NCBI RefSeq assembly: GCF_002338065.1
Contig: NZ_DDHJ01000010.1
Location: forward strand, 1 to 64,000
From: Pseudomonas sp. UBA1879
GTDB lineage: Bacteria; Pseudomonadota; Gammaproteobacteria; Pseudomonadales; Pseudomonadaceae
Length of the DNA: 64,000 nt
Direction of reading: 5' to 3'
Shown here: positions 1 to 7,584 of the stretch, piece by piece
Position numbering within the stretch: the stretch's first letter is position 1
How the letters are laid out: each line of letters opens with the position of its first letter
Notes under the pieces: generated by a model
Told to the model about the DNA's origin: nothing
Databases searched by the model: none
The model's input: the letters and a program-made list of their open reading frames with translations, nothing else
Translations under genes and position numbers: made by a program

Positions 1-93
1 CGACAGCAACCGAAAGTTTGCCGCACAGACCGACCTGATCACATACCCGATTTGCTGAGGCGCGGCGCAGGCCACGATTCAGTACCCGAATTT
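1..93 (+). other. 23S-5S rRNA internal spacer (partial)
   Basis: This stretch runs directly into the 5S rRNA. It resembles the transcribed spacer between 23S and 5S genes in Pseudomonas rRNA operons, which contains short near-repeats such as 'acccgat' and 'acccgaat' (positions 46-52 and 84-91). I see no recognisable 23S 3' end here, so the 23S gene should lie just outside the window. Confidence 0.6.
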
Positions 94-209
94 CTTGACG
101 ACCATAGAGCATTGGAACCACCTGATCCCATCCCGAACTCAGAAGTGAAACGATGCATCGCCGATGGTAGTGTGGGGTTTCCCCATGTGAGAGTAGGTCA
201 TCGTCAAGA
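94..209 (+). rRNA. rrf: 5S ribosomal RNA
   Basis: The sequence is a near-complete match to the Pseudomonas 5S rRNA that I recognise, about 116 nt long. The terminal stem is formed by CTTGACGA at the 5' end and TCGTCAAG at the 3' end. The conserved internal block CCCATCCCGAACTCAGAAG and the loop GTAGTGTGGGGTTTCCCCA are present. It is the last gene of an rRNA operon transcribed rightwards and is followed immediately by a strong intrinsic terminator. Confidence 0.97.
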
Positions 210-220
210 TTAAATTCCAG

Positions 221-256
221 AACCCCATCTGCTAACGCAGATGGGGTTTTGTTTTT
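221..256 (+). terminator. rRNA operon terminator
   Basis: A perfect hairpin (AACCCCATCTGC, loop TAAC, then its complement) is followed by TTTTGTTTTT. It sits 12 bases after the 5S rRNA and should end the rRNA transcript. Confidence 0.92.
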
Positions 257-632
257 GCGCGTGGAAAAAGGCCGACCTCTCTTCGTGCTGCGACACCATT
301 GCCCCTCTGTTAGTCTTCTCCCTCTTCACACGTCCTTGCTCCGCTCTGATCAAGACCATCATCACGGCCATACCGCTCGTGATAAACGGCGTTTGCATGC
401 ATGTCACCCGACAGCCCATCGCACGCGGCTAACATTGTCCATCAGTCTGAGTGATAACACGGCAATCAGCTCGCCGCTTCTTAACAAAAGATAACGTCAT
501 GTCGATTGTCATACGTTTCTGAAGCTGGATAGGATGGGATCGCTTCGAGAGTCGAGTGCGCAGGCTAGAGCGCCTGCGGCATGTAACCGGCCCTTCGGAG
601 AACCTAATAAAAATAAAGGAAGGGGAAGCTCC
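257..632. other. Intergenic region upstream of the YCF48/RND pair
   Basis: No convincing gene lies here; the short open frames lack ribosome sites. A possible sigma-70 promoter is TTGTCA (506-511), an 18-base spacer, then TAGGAT (530-535). A small hairpin, CGCAGGC...GCCTGCG, lies near 559-579. The Shine-Dalgarno sequence AAGGAAGGGGA at 616-626 marks the start of the next gene. Confidence 0.5.
506..535 (+). promoter_or_regulatory. Candidate sigma-70 promoter for the YCF48/RND operon
   Basis: TTGTCA matches the -35 consensus at five of six positions, and TAGGAT matches the -10 at four of six, with 18 bases between. It is about 100 bases before the predicted start codon. This is a by-eye match in a region with no other strong candidate. 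Confidence 0.3.
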
Positions 633-1733
633 ATGCGTGAGCCAATCACTCGGCGCGCTCGGTTCGTGTTCATTCAAGGCAGTGATGATTCCCGGACGCT
701 ACTGTCGGGCAGACCTCTAAACGTCGTGTTGTCGTTGTTGATGTCCATGACCCTCTGCGGCGCCGCCCAAGCCGCAGAGAGCAGGCCTGTCGATGCTCCC
801 GCCAATACCGGGGACGCCGCCGTTTTTGCACTCGAATCGACCAAGGCGTCACGCAGTCTACTGCTGGATGTGACCCACGCGGGCAAGCGCATTGTGGTGG
901 TAGGTGATCGCGGCCACATCCTCTATTCCGATGATCAGGGCACGTCCTGGACACAGGCCAAGGTCCCGACACGTCAATTGCTCACGGCCGTGTATTTCGT
1001 CGATGACCAACATGGCTGGGCAGTCGGTCATGATGCACAGATTCTTGCCAGCAAGGACGGCGGAGCGACCTGGACCAAACAATTCGAAGATCTCAAGCGC
1101 GAAGCGCCGTTGCTGGACGTGTGGTTCAAGGATTTGAAATCCGGGATCGCCGTTGGGGCCTACGGTGCGCTGCTGGAAACCACCGACGGTGGCCAACATT
1201 GGGAAGACATTGGCGACCGGCTGGATAACGAAGACCAATACCATCTCAATGGCATCGCGTACGTGAAGGACGCAGGTCTGTTTATCGTTGGGGAAATGGG
1301 CAGTATGTTTCGCTCGGCGGATGACGGGCAGACATGGGAAAAACTCGAAGGCCCTTACCAGGGTTCGTTATTCGGCGCGGTCGGCACTTCTCAATCCATG
1401 ACGCTTTTGGCGTACGGCCTGCGCGGCAACCTCTTTCGTTCCACTGATTTTGGCAGCAACTGGGAGCCAATCGCCCTACAGGGGGAGCGGGGGCCACTGG
1501 AATTCAGCATCGCCAATGCCTCGCTGCTGCCAGACCACTCTATCGTACTGGTAGGAAACGGCGGCAGCATCATGCGCAGCACAGACGACGGTGAGACGTT
1601 CACCGTTTCCAATCGCTCGGATCGCCTCTCGTTGGCCGGCGTAGCGGAGGACGACAAGGGCAATCTCATTCTGGTAGGACAGGGCGGCGTTCACGTCACC
1701 TCGCCGACAGGCGTCGATGTCGCTCAACAATAA
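633..1733 (+). CDS. YCF48-type beta-propeller exported protein
   Basis: The product is predicted to be a periplasmic beta-propeller of the YCF48/BNR (photosystem II assembly factor-like) type, probably an accessory factor of the downstream exporter. I chose the ATG at 633 because AAGGAAGGGGA lies 7 bases upstream, giving 366 residues; an in-frame ATG at 534 has no ribosome site. A hydrophobic segment (around residues 29-46) ending in GAAQA|AE looks like a signal peptide, preceded by an unusually long N-region. Repeated blades carry the BNR-type motif (D-x-G-x-T/S-W: DQGTSW, DGGATW, DGGQHW, DGQTWE, DFGSNW, DGETF). It is 27 bases from the RND gene. YCF48-like and MMPL genes are commonly paired in Pseudomonas. 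The exact substrate is unknown. Confidence 0.85.
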   Translation: MREPITRRARFVFIQGSDDSRTLLSGRPLNVVLSLLMSMTLCGAAQAAESRPVDAPANTGDAAVFALESTKASRSLLLDVTHAGKRIVVVGDRGHILYSDDQGTSWTQAKVPTRQLLTAVYFVDDQHGWAVGHDAQILASKDGGATWTKQFEDLKREAPLLDVWFKDLKSGIAVGAYGALLETTDGGQHWEDIGDRLDNEDQYHLNGIAYVKDAGLFIVGEMGSMFRSADDGQTWEKLEGPYQGSLFGAVGTSQSMTLLAYGLRGNLFRSTDFGSNWEPIALQGERGPLEFSIANASLLPDHSIVLVGNGGSIMRSTDDGETFTVSNRSDRLSLAGVAEDDKGNLILVGQGGVHVTSPTGVDVAQQ

Positions 1734-1760
1734 GAACTGACCAGGCGAGGACGATTTTCG

Positions 1761-4142
1761 ATGACGAATCTTCAGCAACCCCATGAGAAACCGACTTTTC
1801 TCGAGCAATTGATCTTCAACAACCGCCCGACTGTGATTGGCATTTGTCTGTTGGTCAGTATTTTTCTGTTTTGGCAGGCGACTCTCGTCCGGCCCTCTAC
1901 CAGTTTTGAAAAGATGATTCCGTTGGGGCATCCCTTCATCCAAAAGATGATGGAGCACCGCAACGATCTGGCGAACCTGGGCAACACTGTGCGGATATCA
2001 GTCGAAGCGAAACAAGGCGACATCTTCACAAAGGAATACATGGAGACCCTGCGGCAGATCAATGACGAGGTGTTTTACATCTCGGGCGTTGACCGATCCG
2101 GGCTCAAATCGCTGTGGAGCCCGAGCGTTCGCTGGACTGAGGTGACGGAAGAAGGCTTCGCCGGGGGGGAGGTGATTCCCCAGAGCTATGACGGTTCTCA
2201 GGACAGTCTCGACAAACTGCGCAACAACGTCCTCAAGTCAGGTCAAGTCGGGCGGCTGGTAGCGAACAATTTCAAATCCAGCATCGTTGATGTGCCCCTC
2301 CAGGAGTTCTACCCGGACCCGGCGGATCAGGGCAAATTGCTGCCGCTGGACTACCGGCAGTTCTCTCATCAACTTGAAGAAAAGATCCGGGACAAGTACG
2401 AAGCGCAGAACCCCAATGTCCACATCCATATCGTCGGCTTCGCCAAGAAGGTTGGGGACCTGATCGACGGCCTGATCATGGTGGTGATGTTCTTTGGTGT
2501 CGCATTCCTGATCACGCTCGTGCTGTTGATGTGGTTCACCCGTTGCGCCCGCAGCACCATTGCGGTGTTGAGCACGACGCTGATCGCCGTGATCTGGCAG
2601 CTGGGTCTCATGCATGTGGTGGGCTTCGGTCTCGATCCCTACTCGATGCTCGTCCCTTTTCTGATCTTCGCCATTGGCATTTCCCACGGCGTACAGAAGA
2701 TCAACGGCATTGCCTTGCAATCCAGCGATGCGGACAACGCCCTGACGGCGGCGCGGCGCACATTTCGTCAGTTGTTTCTGCCGGGCATGATCGCGATTCT
2801 GGCGGACGCAGTGGGTTTCATCACCTTGCTGATCATCGACATCGGCGTGATTCGTGAGTTGGCCATTGGCGCGTCCATTGGTGTGGCGGTGATTGTGTTC
2901 ACCAACCTGATCCTGCTCCCTGTCGCGATTTCCTACGTGGGGATTAGCAAAAGGGCAGTCGTACGCAGTAAAGAGGACGCCGTACGCGAACACCCTTTCT
3001 GGCGTCTGCTGTCGAATTTTGCGGCGCCCAAGGTAGCGAGCGTTTCGCTGATCCTGGCATTGCTGGCACTCGGGGGCGGCCTCTGGTACGGCCACAATTT
3101 GAAAATCGGCGATCTCGATCAAGGTGCGCCGGAGCTGCGGCCGGACTCGCGCTACAACCAGGACAACAACTTCATCATCAACAATTACTCCACCAGTTCC
3201 GACGTGTTGGTAGTAATGGTCAAGACGCCGCCTGAAGGCTGCTCGGCTTATCAGACCCTCTCGGCCATCAATGAGCTGTCGTGGAAGATGGAGAACACGC
3301 CCGGGGTGCAGTCGGCGATCTCGCTGGTCACGGTGTCCAAGCAAGTGATCAAGGGCATGAACGAGGGCAACTTGAAATGGGAGTCGCTGTCGCGGAACAA
3401 GGACGTGCTCAACAGCTCCATCTCTCGCGCCGACGGGCTGTATAACAACACCTGCTCGCTTGCCCCGCTGCTGATCTTTCTGAACGATCACAAGGCGGAA
3501 ACACTGGACCGCGCCGTGCATGCCGTGCAGGACTTCGCCAAAGCCAATAACAAGGAAGGACTAGAGTTTCTGTTGGCGGCAGGCAATGCCGGAATCGAAG
3601 CGGCGACCAACGAGGTCATTAAACAGGCCGAGTTGACCATCCTGGTTCTGGTGTACATCTGCGTGGCCGTGATGTGCATGATCACGTTTCGTTCGTGGGC
3701 TGCGACGTTGTGCATCGTGTTGCCGCTGGTGTTGACATCGGTGCTGGGCAACGCGCTGATGGCGTTCATGGGCATTGGCGTGAAGGTCGCAACGTTGCCG
3801 GTGGTGGCCTTGGGCGTGGGCATCGGGGTCGATTACGGCATCTACATTTACAGTCGTCTGGAAAGCTTCCTGCGCGCAGGGTTGCCGCTGCAAGCCGCGT
3901 ACTACGAAACGCTGAAGTCGACGGGCAAAGCCGTGCTGTTCACCGGGCTGTGTCTGGCGATCGGCGTGTGCACGTGGATATTCTCGGCGATCAAATTCCA
4001 GGCAGACATGGGCTTGATGTTGACGTTCATGTTGCTGTGGAACATGTTCGGCGCGTTGTGGCTGTTGCCCGCACTGGCGCGGTTCCTGATCAAGCCGGAG
4101 AAGATGGCGGGCAAGGTGGGGAATTCGCTGTTTTCCCATTAA
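1761..4142 (+). CDS. RND/MMPL-family efflux permease
   Basis: This 793-residue inner-membrane protein has the two-fold RND layout: one membrane segment near residues 24-42, a large periplasmic loop (about 45-235), a block of membrane helices (about 237-400), a second periplasmic loop (about 440-620), and a second helix block (about 623-775). The MMPL-like hallmarks GISHGVQKINGIA and GVGVGIGVDYGIYIYSR fall in the two transmembrane blocks. It lacks the length (over 1000 residues) of AcrB-type drug pumps and resembles the YCF48-associated RND/MMPL exporters. It is co-directional with the upstream propeller gene and is followed by a terminator. The substrate (lipid, hydrophobic compound or other) cannot be read from sequence. 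Confidence 0.88.
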   Translation: MTNLQQPHEKPTFLEQLIFNNRPTVIGICLLVSIFLFWQATLVRPSTSFEKMIPLGHPFIQKMMEHRNDLANLGNTVRISVEAKQGDIFTKEYMETLRQINDEVFYISGVDRSGLKSLWSPSVRWTEVTEEGFAGGEVIPQSYDGSQDSLDKLRNNVLKSGQVGRLVANNFKSSIVDVPLQEFYPDPADQGKLLPLDYRQFSHQLEEKIRDKYEAQNPNVHIHIVGFAKKVGDLIDGLIMVVMFFGVAFLITLVLLMWFTRCARSTIAVLSTTLIAVIWQLGLMHVVGFGLDPYSMLVPFLIFAIGISHGVQKINGIALQSSDADNALTAARRTFRQLFLPGMIAILADAVGFITLLIIDIGVIRELAIGASIGVAVIVFTNLILLPVAISYVGISKRAVVRSKEDAVREHPFWRLLSNFAAPKVASVSLILALLALGGGLWYGHNLKIGDLDQGAPELRPDSRYNQDNNFIINNYSTSSDVLVVMVKTPPEGCSAYQTLSAINELSWKMENTPGVQSAISLVTVSKQVIKGMNEGNLKWESLSRNKDVLNSSISRADGLYNNTCSLAPLLIFLNDHKAETLDRAVHAVQDFAKANNKEGLEFLLAAGNAGIEAATNEVIKQAELTILVLVYICVAVMCMITFRSWAATLCIVLPLVLTSVLGNALMAFMGIGVKVATLPVVALGVGIGVDYGIYIYSRLESFLRAGLPLQAAYYETLKSTGKAVLFTGLCLAIGVCTWIFSAIKFQADMGLMLTFMLLWNMFGALWLLPALARFLIKPEKMAGKVGNSLFSH

Positions 4143-4153
4143 TGGCAAGATGA

Positions 4154-4190
4154 AACGAAAACGCCGCCTGTGAGGGCGGCGCTTTCGTTT
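4154..4190 (+). terminator. Terminator after the RND transporter gene
   Basis: AACGAAAACGCCGCC pairs with GGCGGCGCTTTCGTT around a short TGTGA loop, 12 bases after the transporter stop codon. The flanking A and T runs could let it work in both directions. Confidence 0.8.
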
Positions 4191-4207
4191 AACGGGGTGC
4201 GAACATC

Positions 4208-4297
4208 GTGTGGGAGCCGGCTTGCTGGCGAATGCGGTGTTTCATTGAAAAATGCTTCGTCTGGTACAACGCTTTCGCCAGCAAGCCGGCTCCCTCG
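4208..4297. repeat. Inverted REP pair (BIME-like)
   Basis: GTGGGAGCCGGCTTGCTGGCGAA (4210 onward) is repeated in inverse orientation as TTCGCCAGCAAGCCGGCTCCC (4274-4294). This is the classic Pseudomonas REP core in a head-to-head pair, lying between convergent genes. Confidence 0.85.
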
Positions 4298-4319
4298 GGT
4301 GCGAGGCTTTTACAAGAGC

Positions 4320-5171
4320 TTAGTTATAAACGAAGAACCCACGCCCGCTTTTGCGGCCCAGATAGCCCGCTGCGACCATTTCCTTGAGCAGCGGCGCCGG
4401 GCGGTATTTGCTGTCGTTGAACCCGTCGTGGAAGGCTTCAATGATGGCCAGTAACGTGTCGAGACCGATCAGGTCGGCCAGCGCCAGTGGTCCGATGGGC
4501 TGGTTGCAACCCAGGCGCATGCCATCGTCGATGTCCTGTGCCGTGGCCAGGCCTTCCTGAAGTACCAGAATCGCTTCGTTGATCATCGGCACCAGAATCC
4601 GGTTGACCACGAAGCCCGGCCGGTTGCCTGCCGTGATGGCGGTCTTGTTCAGGCGCTCCGCCAGCTTGATCGCCACGACATGGGTTTCGTCCGCGGTTTG
4701 CAGGCCGCGAATCACCTCGATCAGCCCCATCATCGGCACGGGATTAAAGAAGTGCAGACCAATGAAGCGTTGCGGGTGGTGGACGCTGGCGGCCAACTGC
4801 GTGATCGATAGCGACGACGTGTTAGAAGCGATCACGCACTCGTCCCCCACATGCGCCGCGATCTGTTTCAGCAGGCGCAGTTTGAGGTCGAGGTTTTCGG
4901 TGGCGGCTTCGATCACCAGCTGAGGGTCGTTTAATTGCGCATAGTCGGTGAGGGTGCGGATGCGTCCGAGCGCCTCTTCGGCGTGCACGCCCGTCAGCGT
5001 CTGTTTGTTGACCTGACGTTCGAGGTTCTTGCGCACGGTGGCCAAGCCCCGTTCCAGTGCGGCGTCGTTGATGTCCAGCAGGGTCACGTCGAAGCCGGCC
5101 AGCGCACAGACCTGGGCGATGCCGTTGCCCATGGTGCCTGCGCCGATCACAGCGATGTGATGCAGGGTCAT
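4320..5171 (-). CDS. 3-hydroxybutyryl-CoA dehydrogenase
   Basis: A 283-residue soluble dehydrogenase of the short HbdA/PaaH type that interconverts 3-hydroxyacyl-CoA and 3-oxoacyl-CoA with NAD(P). The N-terminal Rossmann motif GAGTMGNGIAQ is at residues 10-20. The dehydrogenase signature around HFFNPVPMMGLIEV and the C-terminal domain (from about residue 185, starting NRPGFVVNRILVPM) are complete. Length is typical of the stand-alone family rather than the FadB fusion. It follows the thiolase gene by only 12 bases on the same strand, so the two probably act in sequence in acetoacetyl-CoA/3-hydroxybutyryl-CoA metabolism or short-chain beta-oxidation. Confidence 0.92.
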   Translation of the reverse strand: MTLHHIAVIGAGTMGNGIAQVCALAGFDVTLLDINDAALERGLATVRKNLERQVNKQTLTGVHAEEALGRIRTLTDYAQLNDPQLVIEAATENLDLKLRLLKQIAAHVGDECVIASNTSSLSITQLAASVHHPQRFIGLHFFNPVPMMGLIEVIRGLQTADETHVVAIKLAERLNKTAITAGNRPGFVVNRILVPMINEAILVLQEGLATAQDIDDGMRLGCNQPIGPLALADLIGLDTLLAIIEAFHDGFNDSKYRPAPLLKEMVAAGYLGRKSGRGFFVYN

Positions 5172-5183
5172 GAAATCGCTCCT

Positions 5184-6365
5184 TTACACCCGTTCGAAAA
5201 TGGCGGCGATACCCTGGCCGCCCCCGATGCACATGGTGACCAGCGCGTATCGCCCGCCGATCCGGTGCAGTTCATGAATGGCCTTGGTCGCGATGATCGC
5301 GCCGGTTGCGCCCACCGGGTGGCCGAGGGAGATGCCGGAGCCGTTCGGGTTCACCTTCTCCGGGTCGAAACCCAGTTCACGGGCCACCGCGCAGGCCTGT
5401 GCAGCGAACGCTTCGTTGGATTCGATGACGTCCAGATCGGCCACCGTCAGCCCGGCACGCTCAAGTGCCTTGCGGCTGGCAGGGATCGGCCCGAGGCCCA
5501 TCATCGACGGCTCGACACCGGCATGGGCGTACGTCACCAGACGTGCCAGCGGCTTGAGACCGTGTTCGCACACCATGTCGCCGTTGGCCATCACCAGCGC
5601 GGCAGCGCCATCATTCAGGCCTGACGCATTGCCCGCGGTGACCGTGCCGTCCTTTTTGAAGGCGGTCTTCATTTTTTCCAGCTGCTCGGCCGTCACGTCG
5701 CGCACGTGTTCGTCCTGCGCGAAGGTGACAGTGCCTTTGCGGGTCACGATGTCGATAGGGACGATCTGCCCTTCGAATCGGCCTTCGGCGATGGCGCGGG
5801 CTGCACGTTGCTGACTGGTCAGCGCCAGGGCGTCCTGGTCGGCGCGGGTGATGCCGTGGTGTTCGGCGACGTTTTCGGCGGTGATGCCCATGTGAATGTT
5901 GGCGAATGGATCGTGCAACGCCCCAAGCATGTAATCGTAGGCCTGCACGTTGCCCATCCGCGCGCCCCAACGGGCCTGGGGCATGATGTAAGCGCCGCGG
6001 CTCATGGATTCTGCGCCACCGGCCAGCACGGCCTTGGCGTCGCCCAGCAGCAGGGATTGTGCGGCCGAGACGATCGCTTGCAGGCCTGAGCCGCACAGGC
6101 GGTTGACGTTCATCGCCGGGGTTTCTTTGCTCAGCCCCGCTTCCAGCGCAATGACCCGCGCGAGGTAGGCGTCGCGGACTTCGGTCGGGATCACATGGCC
6201 CATGACCACGTGTCCGATGTGTTCAGCTGCCAGGCCGGATTGGGCCAGCGCGGCGCGGCTGACCTGGGTGCCCAGCTCGATCGGCGAGACGTCTTTGAGT
6301 GAACCGCCGAATCCGCCGATGGCGGTACGCAGTGCGCTGACGACGAAAACTTCGGTATTGCTCAT
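5184..6365 (-). CDS. Acetyl-CoA C-acetyltransferase (thiolase)
   Basis: A 393-residue thiolase II-type enzyme that condenses or cleaves acetoacetyl-CoA. The acyl-accepting cysteine is in NRLCGSG (Cys91). The catalytic His motif GHPVGATGA and the C-terminal active-site motif CIGGGQG are present, so the enzyme looks fully functional. It is the first gene of a two-gene minus-strand operon with the hydroxybutyryl-CoA dehydrogenase. The divergent AraC-type gene 184 bases away is its likely regulator. Biosynthetic (acetoacetyl-CoA forming) and degradative roles cannot be told apart from sequence. Confidence 0.93.
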   Translation of the reverse strand: MSNTEVFVVSALRTAIGGFGGSLKDVSPIELGTQVSRAALAQSGLAAEHIGHVVMGHVIPTEVRDAYLARVIALEAGLSKETPAMNVNRLCGSGLQAIVSAAQSLLLGDAKAVLAGGAESMSRGAYIMPQARWGARMGNVQAYDYMLGALHDPFANIHMGITAENVAEHHGITRADQDALALTSQQRAARAIAEGRFEGQIVPIDIVTRKGTVTFAQDEHVRDVTAEQLEKMKTAFKKDGTVTAGNASGLNDGAAALVMANGDMVCEHGLKPLARLVTYAHAGVEPSMMGLGPIPASRKALERAGLTVADLDVIESNEAFAAQACAVARELGFDPEKVNPNGSGISLGHPVGATGAIIATKAIHELHRIGGRYALVTMCIGGGQGIAAIFERV

Positions 6366-6411
6366 GTCGACTCCTGAAACCTGTTGATTGTTGTGAGGTG
6401 GCAGCGTGAGA

Positions 6412-6434
6412 CGGCATTTCGGTCACGTGCCGTT
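6412..6434. promoter_or_regulatory. Inverted repeat in the divergent thiolase/AraC intergenic region
   Basis: ACGGCA and TGCCGT form an inverted repeat separated by 11 bases within the 184-base divergent intergenic region. Its position suits an operator for the AraC-type regulator, but no binding consensus is known to me for this family. Confidence 0.3.
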
Positions 6435-6549
6435 TGCGGGCAAGTCTAGATCGGCATCTGGGGTGGGCCTATGCCAAAACTGTCCAGATCGACTGGCGTT
6501 CTTTACCATCGGCTCCGTGGCTCATAACGACAAATAGGAAAGGCGGCTC

Positions 6550-7563
6550 ATGCGAGAGAAGGATTCGGTGTCGGTCTATTTCGTCCAACTGGTGGTGCAT
6601 GCCTTGCGCGACCAGCCTCTGCGCCTGCAATCGGTGCTGGAGGGGGCGGGCATCGACAGGGCGCTGTTGGACGATCCCACGGCGCGTGTGCCAGCCAGTG
6701 CCTTTGCCTCCCTGTGGCTGATCCAGATCAAGGAGCTGCGCGACGAGTTCTTCGCGCTGGACTCCCATGGCATGCCCTTGGGCAGCTTCGCGTTGATCTG
6801 TCGGGGACTGATTCAGGAGCCGAACCTGGAAAAAGCCCTGCGTCAATGCCTGGCGAACTTCGGGCTGTTTCTGCGGGATTTTCGCGGGACCCTCATTGTG
6901 CGCGGCCAGCGCGCCGTCATCTCGCTGGATAATCTGGCGACAGACCCCGACAAGCGACGGTTTGGCGAGGAGACGTTTCTGTTGTTGATGATCAGCCTGT
7001 TGTGTTGGCTTGGCGGCCGTCGCATCAGCATCGACCGCGCGCACTTTCGCCATACCCGCGAGCGCCTCAGCGACGACTCCATGCTCTGGGGCTTCAACCT
7101 GAGTTTCGGCGAGGCACGGACTGAAGTTGAATTTTCCAGCCAGTACCTGCGGCTGCCGGTGGTGCAGACCTTGCCGTCGCTCAAGTCGTTTCTGCGTTCG
7201 GCGCCCCAATGGCTGGTGATTCGCTTCCGTAACCAGCGTGGCCTTGCCGCGCAGGTTTACCAACGCCTGCGCGGCAGCCATTACGGCCACTGGCCGACGC
7301 TGTTGGAAATGGCCCTGGAGCTGAAACTCAGCCCGACCACCTTTCGACGCCGACTGGAGCGCGAAGGCTGTGCGTTTCAAGGCATCAAGGACGATGTGCG
7401 CCGAAGCATCGCCCAACAAAAACTCCGGGAAACCGACATGAGCGTGGTCGAGATCGCGGCACTGGTGGGGTTTCAGGAGCCGAGCGCGTTCCACCGGGCC
7501 TTCAAGAAGTGGACGGGGGAAAGTCCTGGCGGCTATCGGCGAGGACGCGCCGCCCAGGGATGA
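6550..7563 (+). CDS. AraC-family transcriptional regulator
   Basis: A 337-residue regulator with an N-terminal arabinose-binding-like domain of the OruR/ArgR-related type (about residues 15-210) and a C-terminal AraC DNA-binding domain (about 230-335). The domain includes the second helix-turn-helix with SVVEIAALVGFQEPSAFHRAFKKWTGESPGGYR, split here into the recognisable parts VVEIAALVGF and FHRAFKKWTG. AGGAAAGGCGG upstream supports the start. It is transcribed divergently from the thiolase/dehydrogenase operon and probably controls it in response to an acyl or amino-acid-derived ligand. The ligand is unknown. Confidence 0.88.
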   Translation: MREKDSVSVYFVQLVVHALRDQPLRLQSVLEGAGIDRALLDDPTARVPASAFASLWLIQIKELRDEFFALDSHGMPLGSFALICRGLIQEPNLEKALRQCLANFGLFLRDFRGTLIVRGQRAVISLDNLATDPDKRRFGEETFLLLMISLLCWLGGRRISIDRAHFRHTRERLSDDSMLWGFNLSFGEARTEVEFSSQYLRLPVVQTLPSLKSFLRSAPQWLVIRFRNQRGLAAQVYQRLRGSHYGHWPTLLEMALELKLSPTTFRRRLEREGCAFQGIKDDVRRSIAQQKLRETDMSVVEIAALVGFQEPSAFHRAFKKWTGESPGGYRRGRAAQG

Positions 7564-7584
7564 AACCGGCTCACATCGACGGGG

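Noticed and set aside
1..256. tRNA gene near the 5S rRNA
   Set aside because: No cloverleaf-compatible segment or T-arm motif was seen between the 5S rRNA and the next gene.
2238..3521. 427-codon minus-strand frame opposite the RND gene
   Set aside because: It is rich in His, Arg and Gln typical of an antisense shadow in high-GC DNA, and the plus-strand frame is a clear membrane protein.
4208..4297. Insertion sequence ends
   Set aside because: The inverted sequences are the Pseudomonas REP core; there is no transposase and no target duplication.
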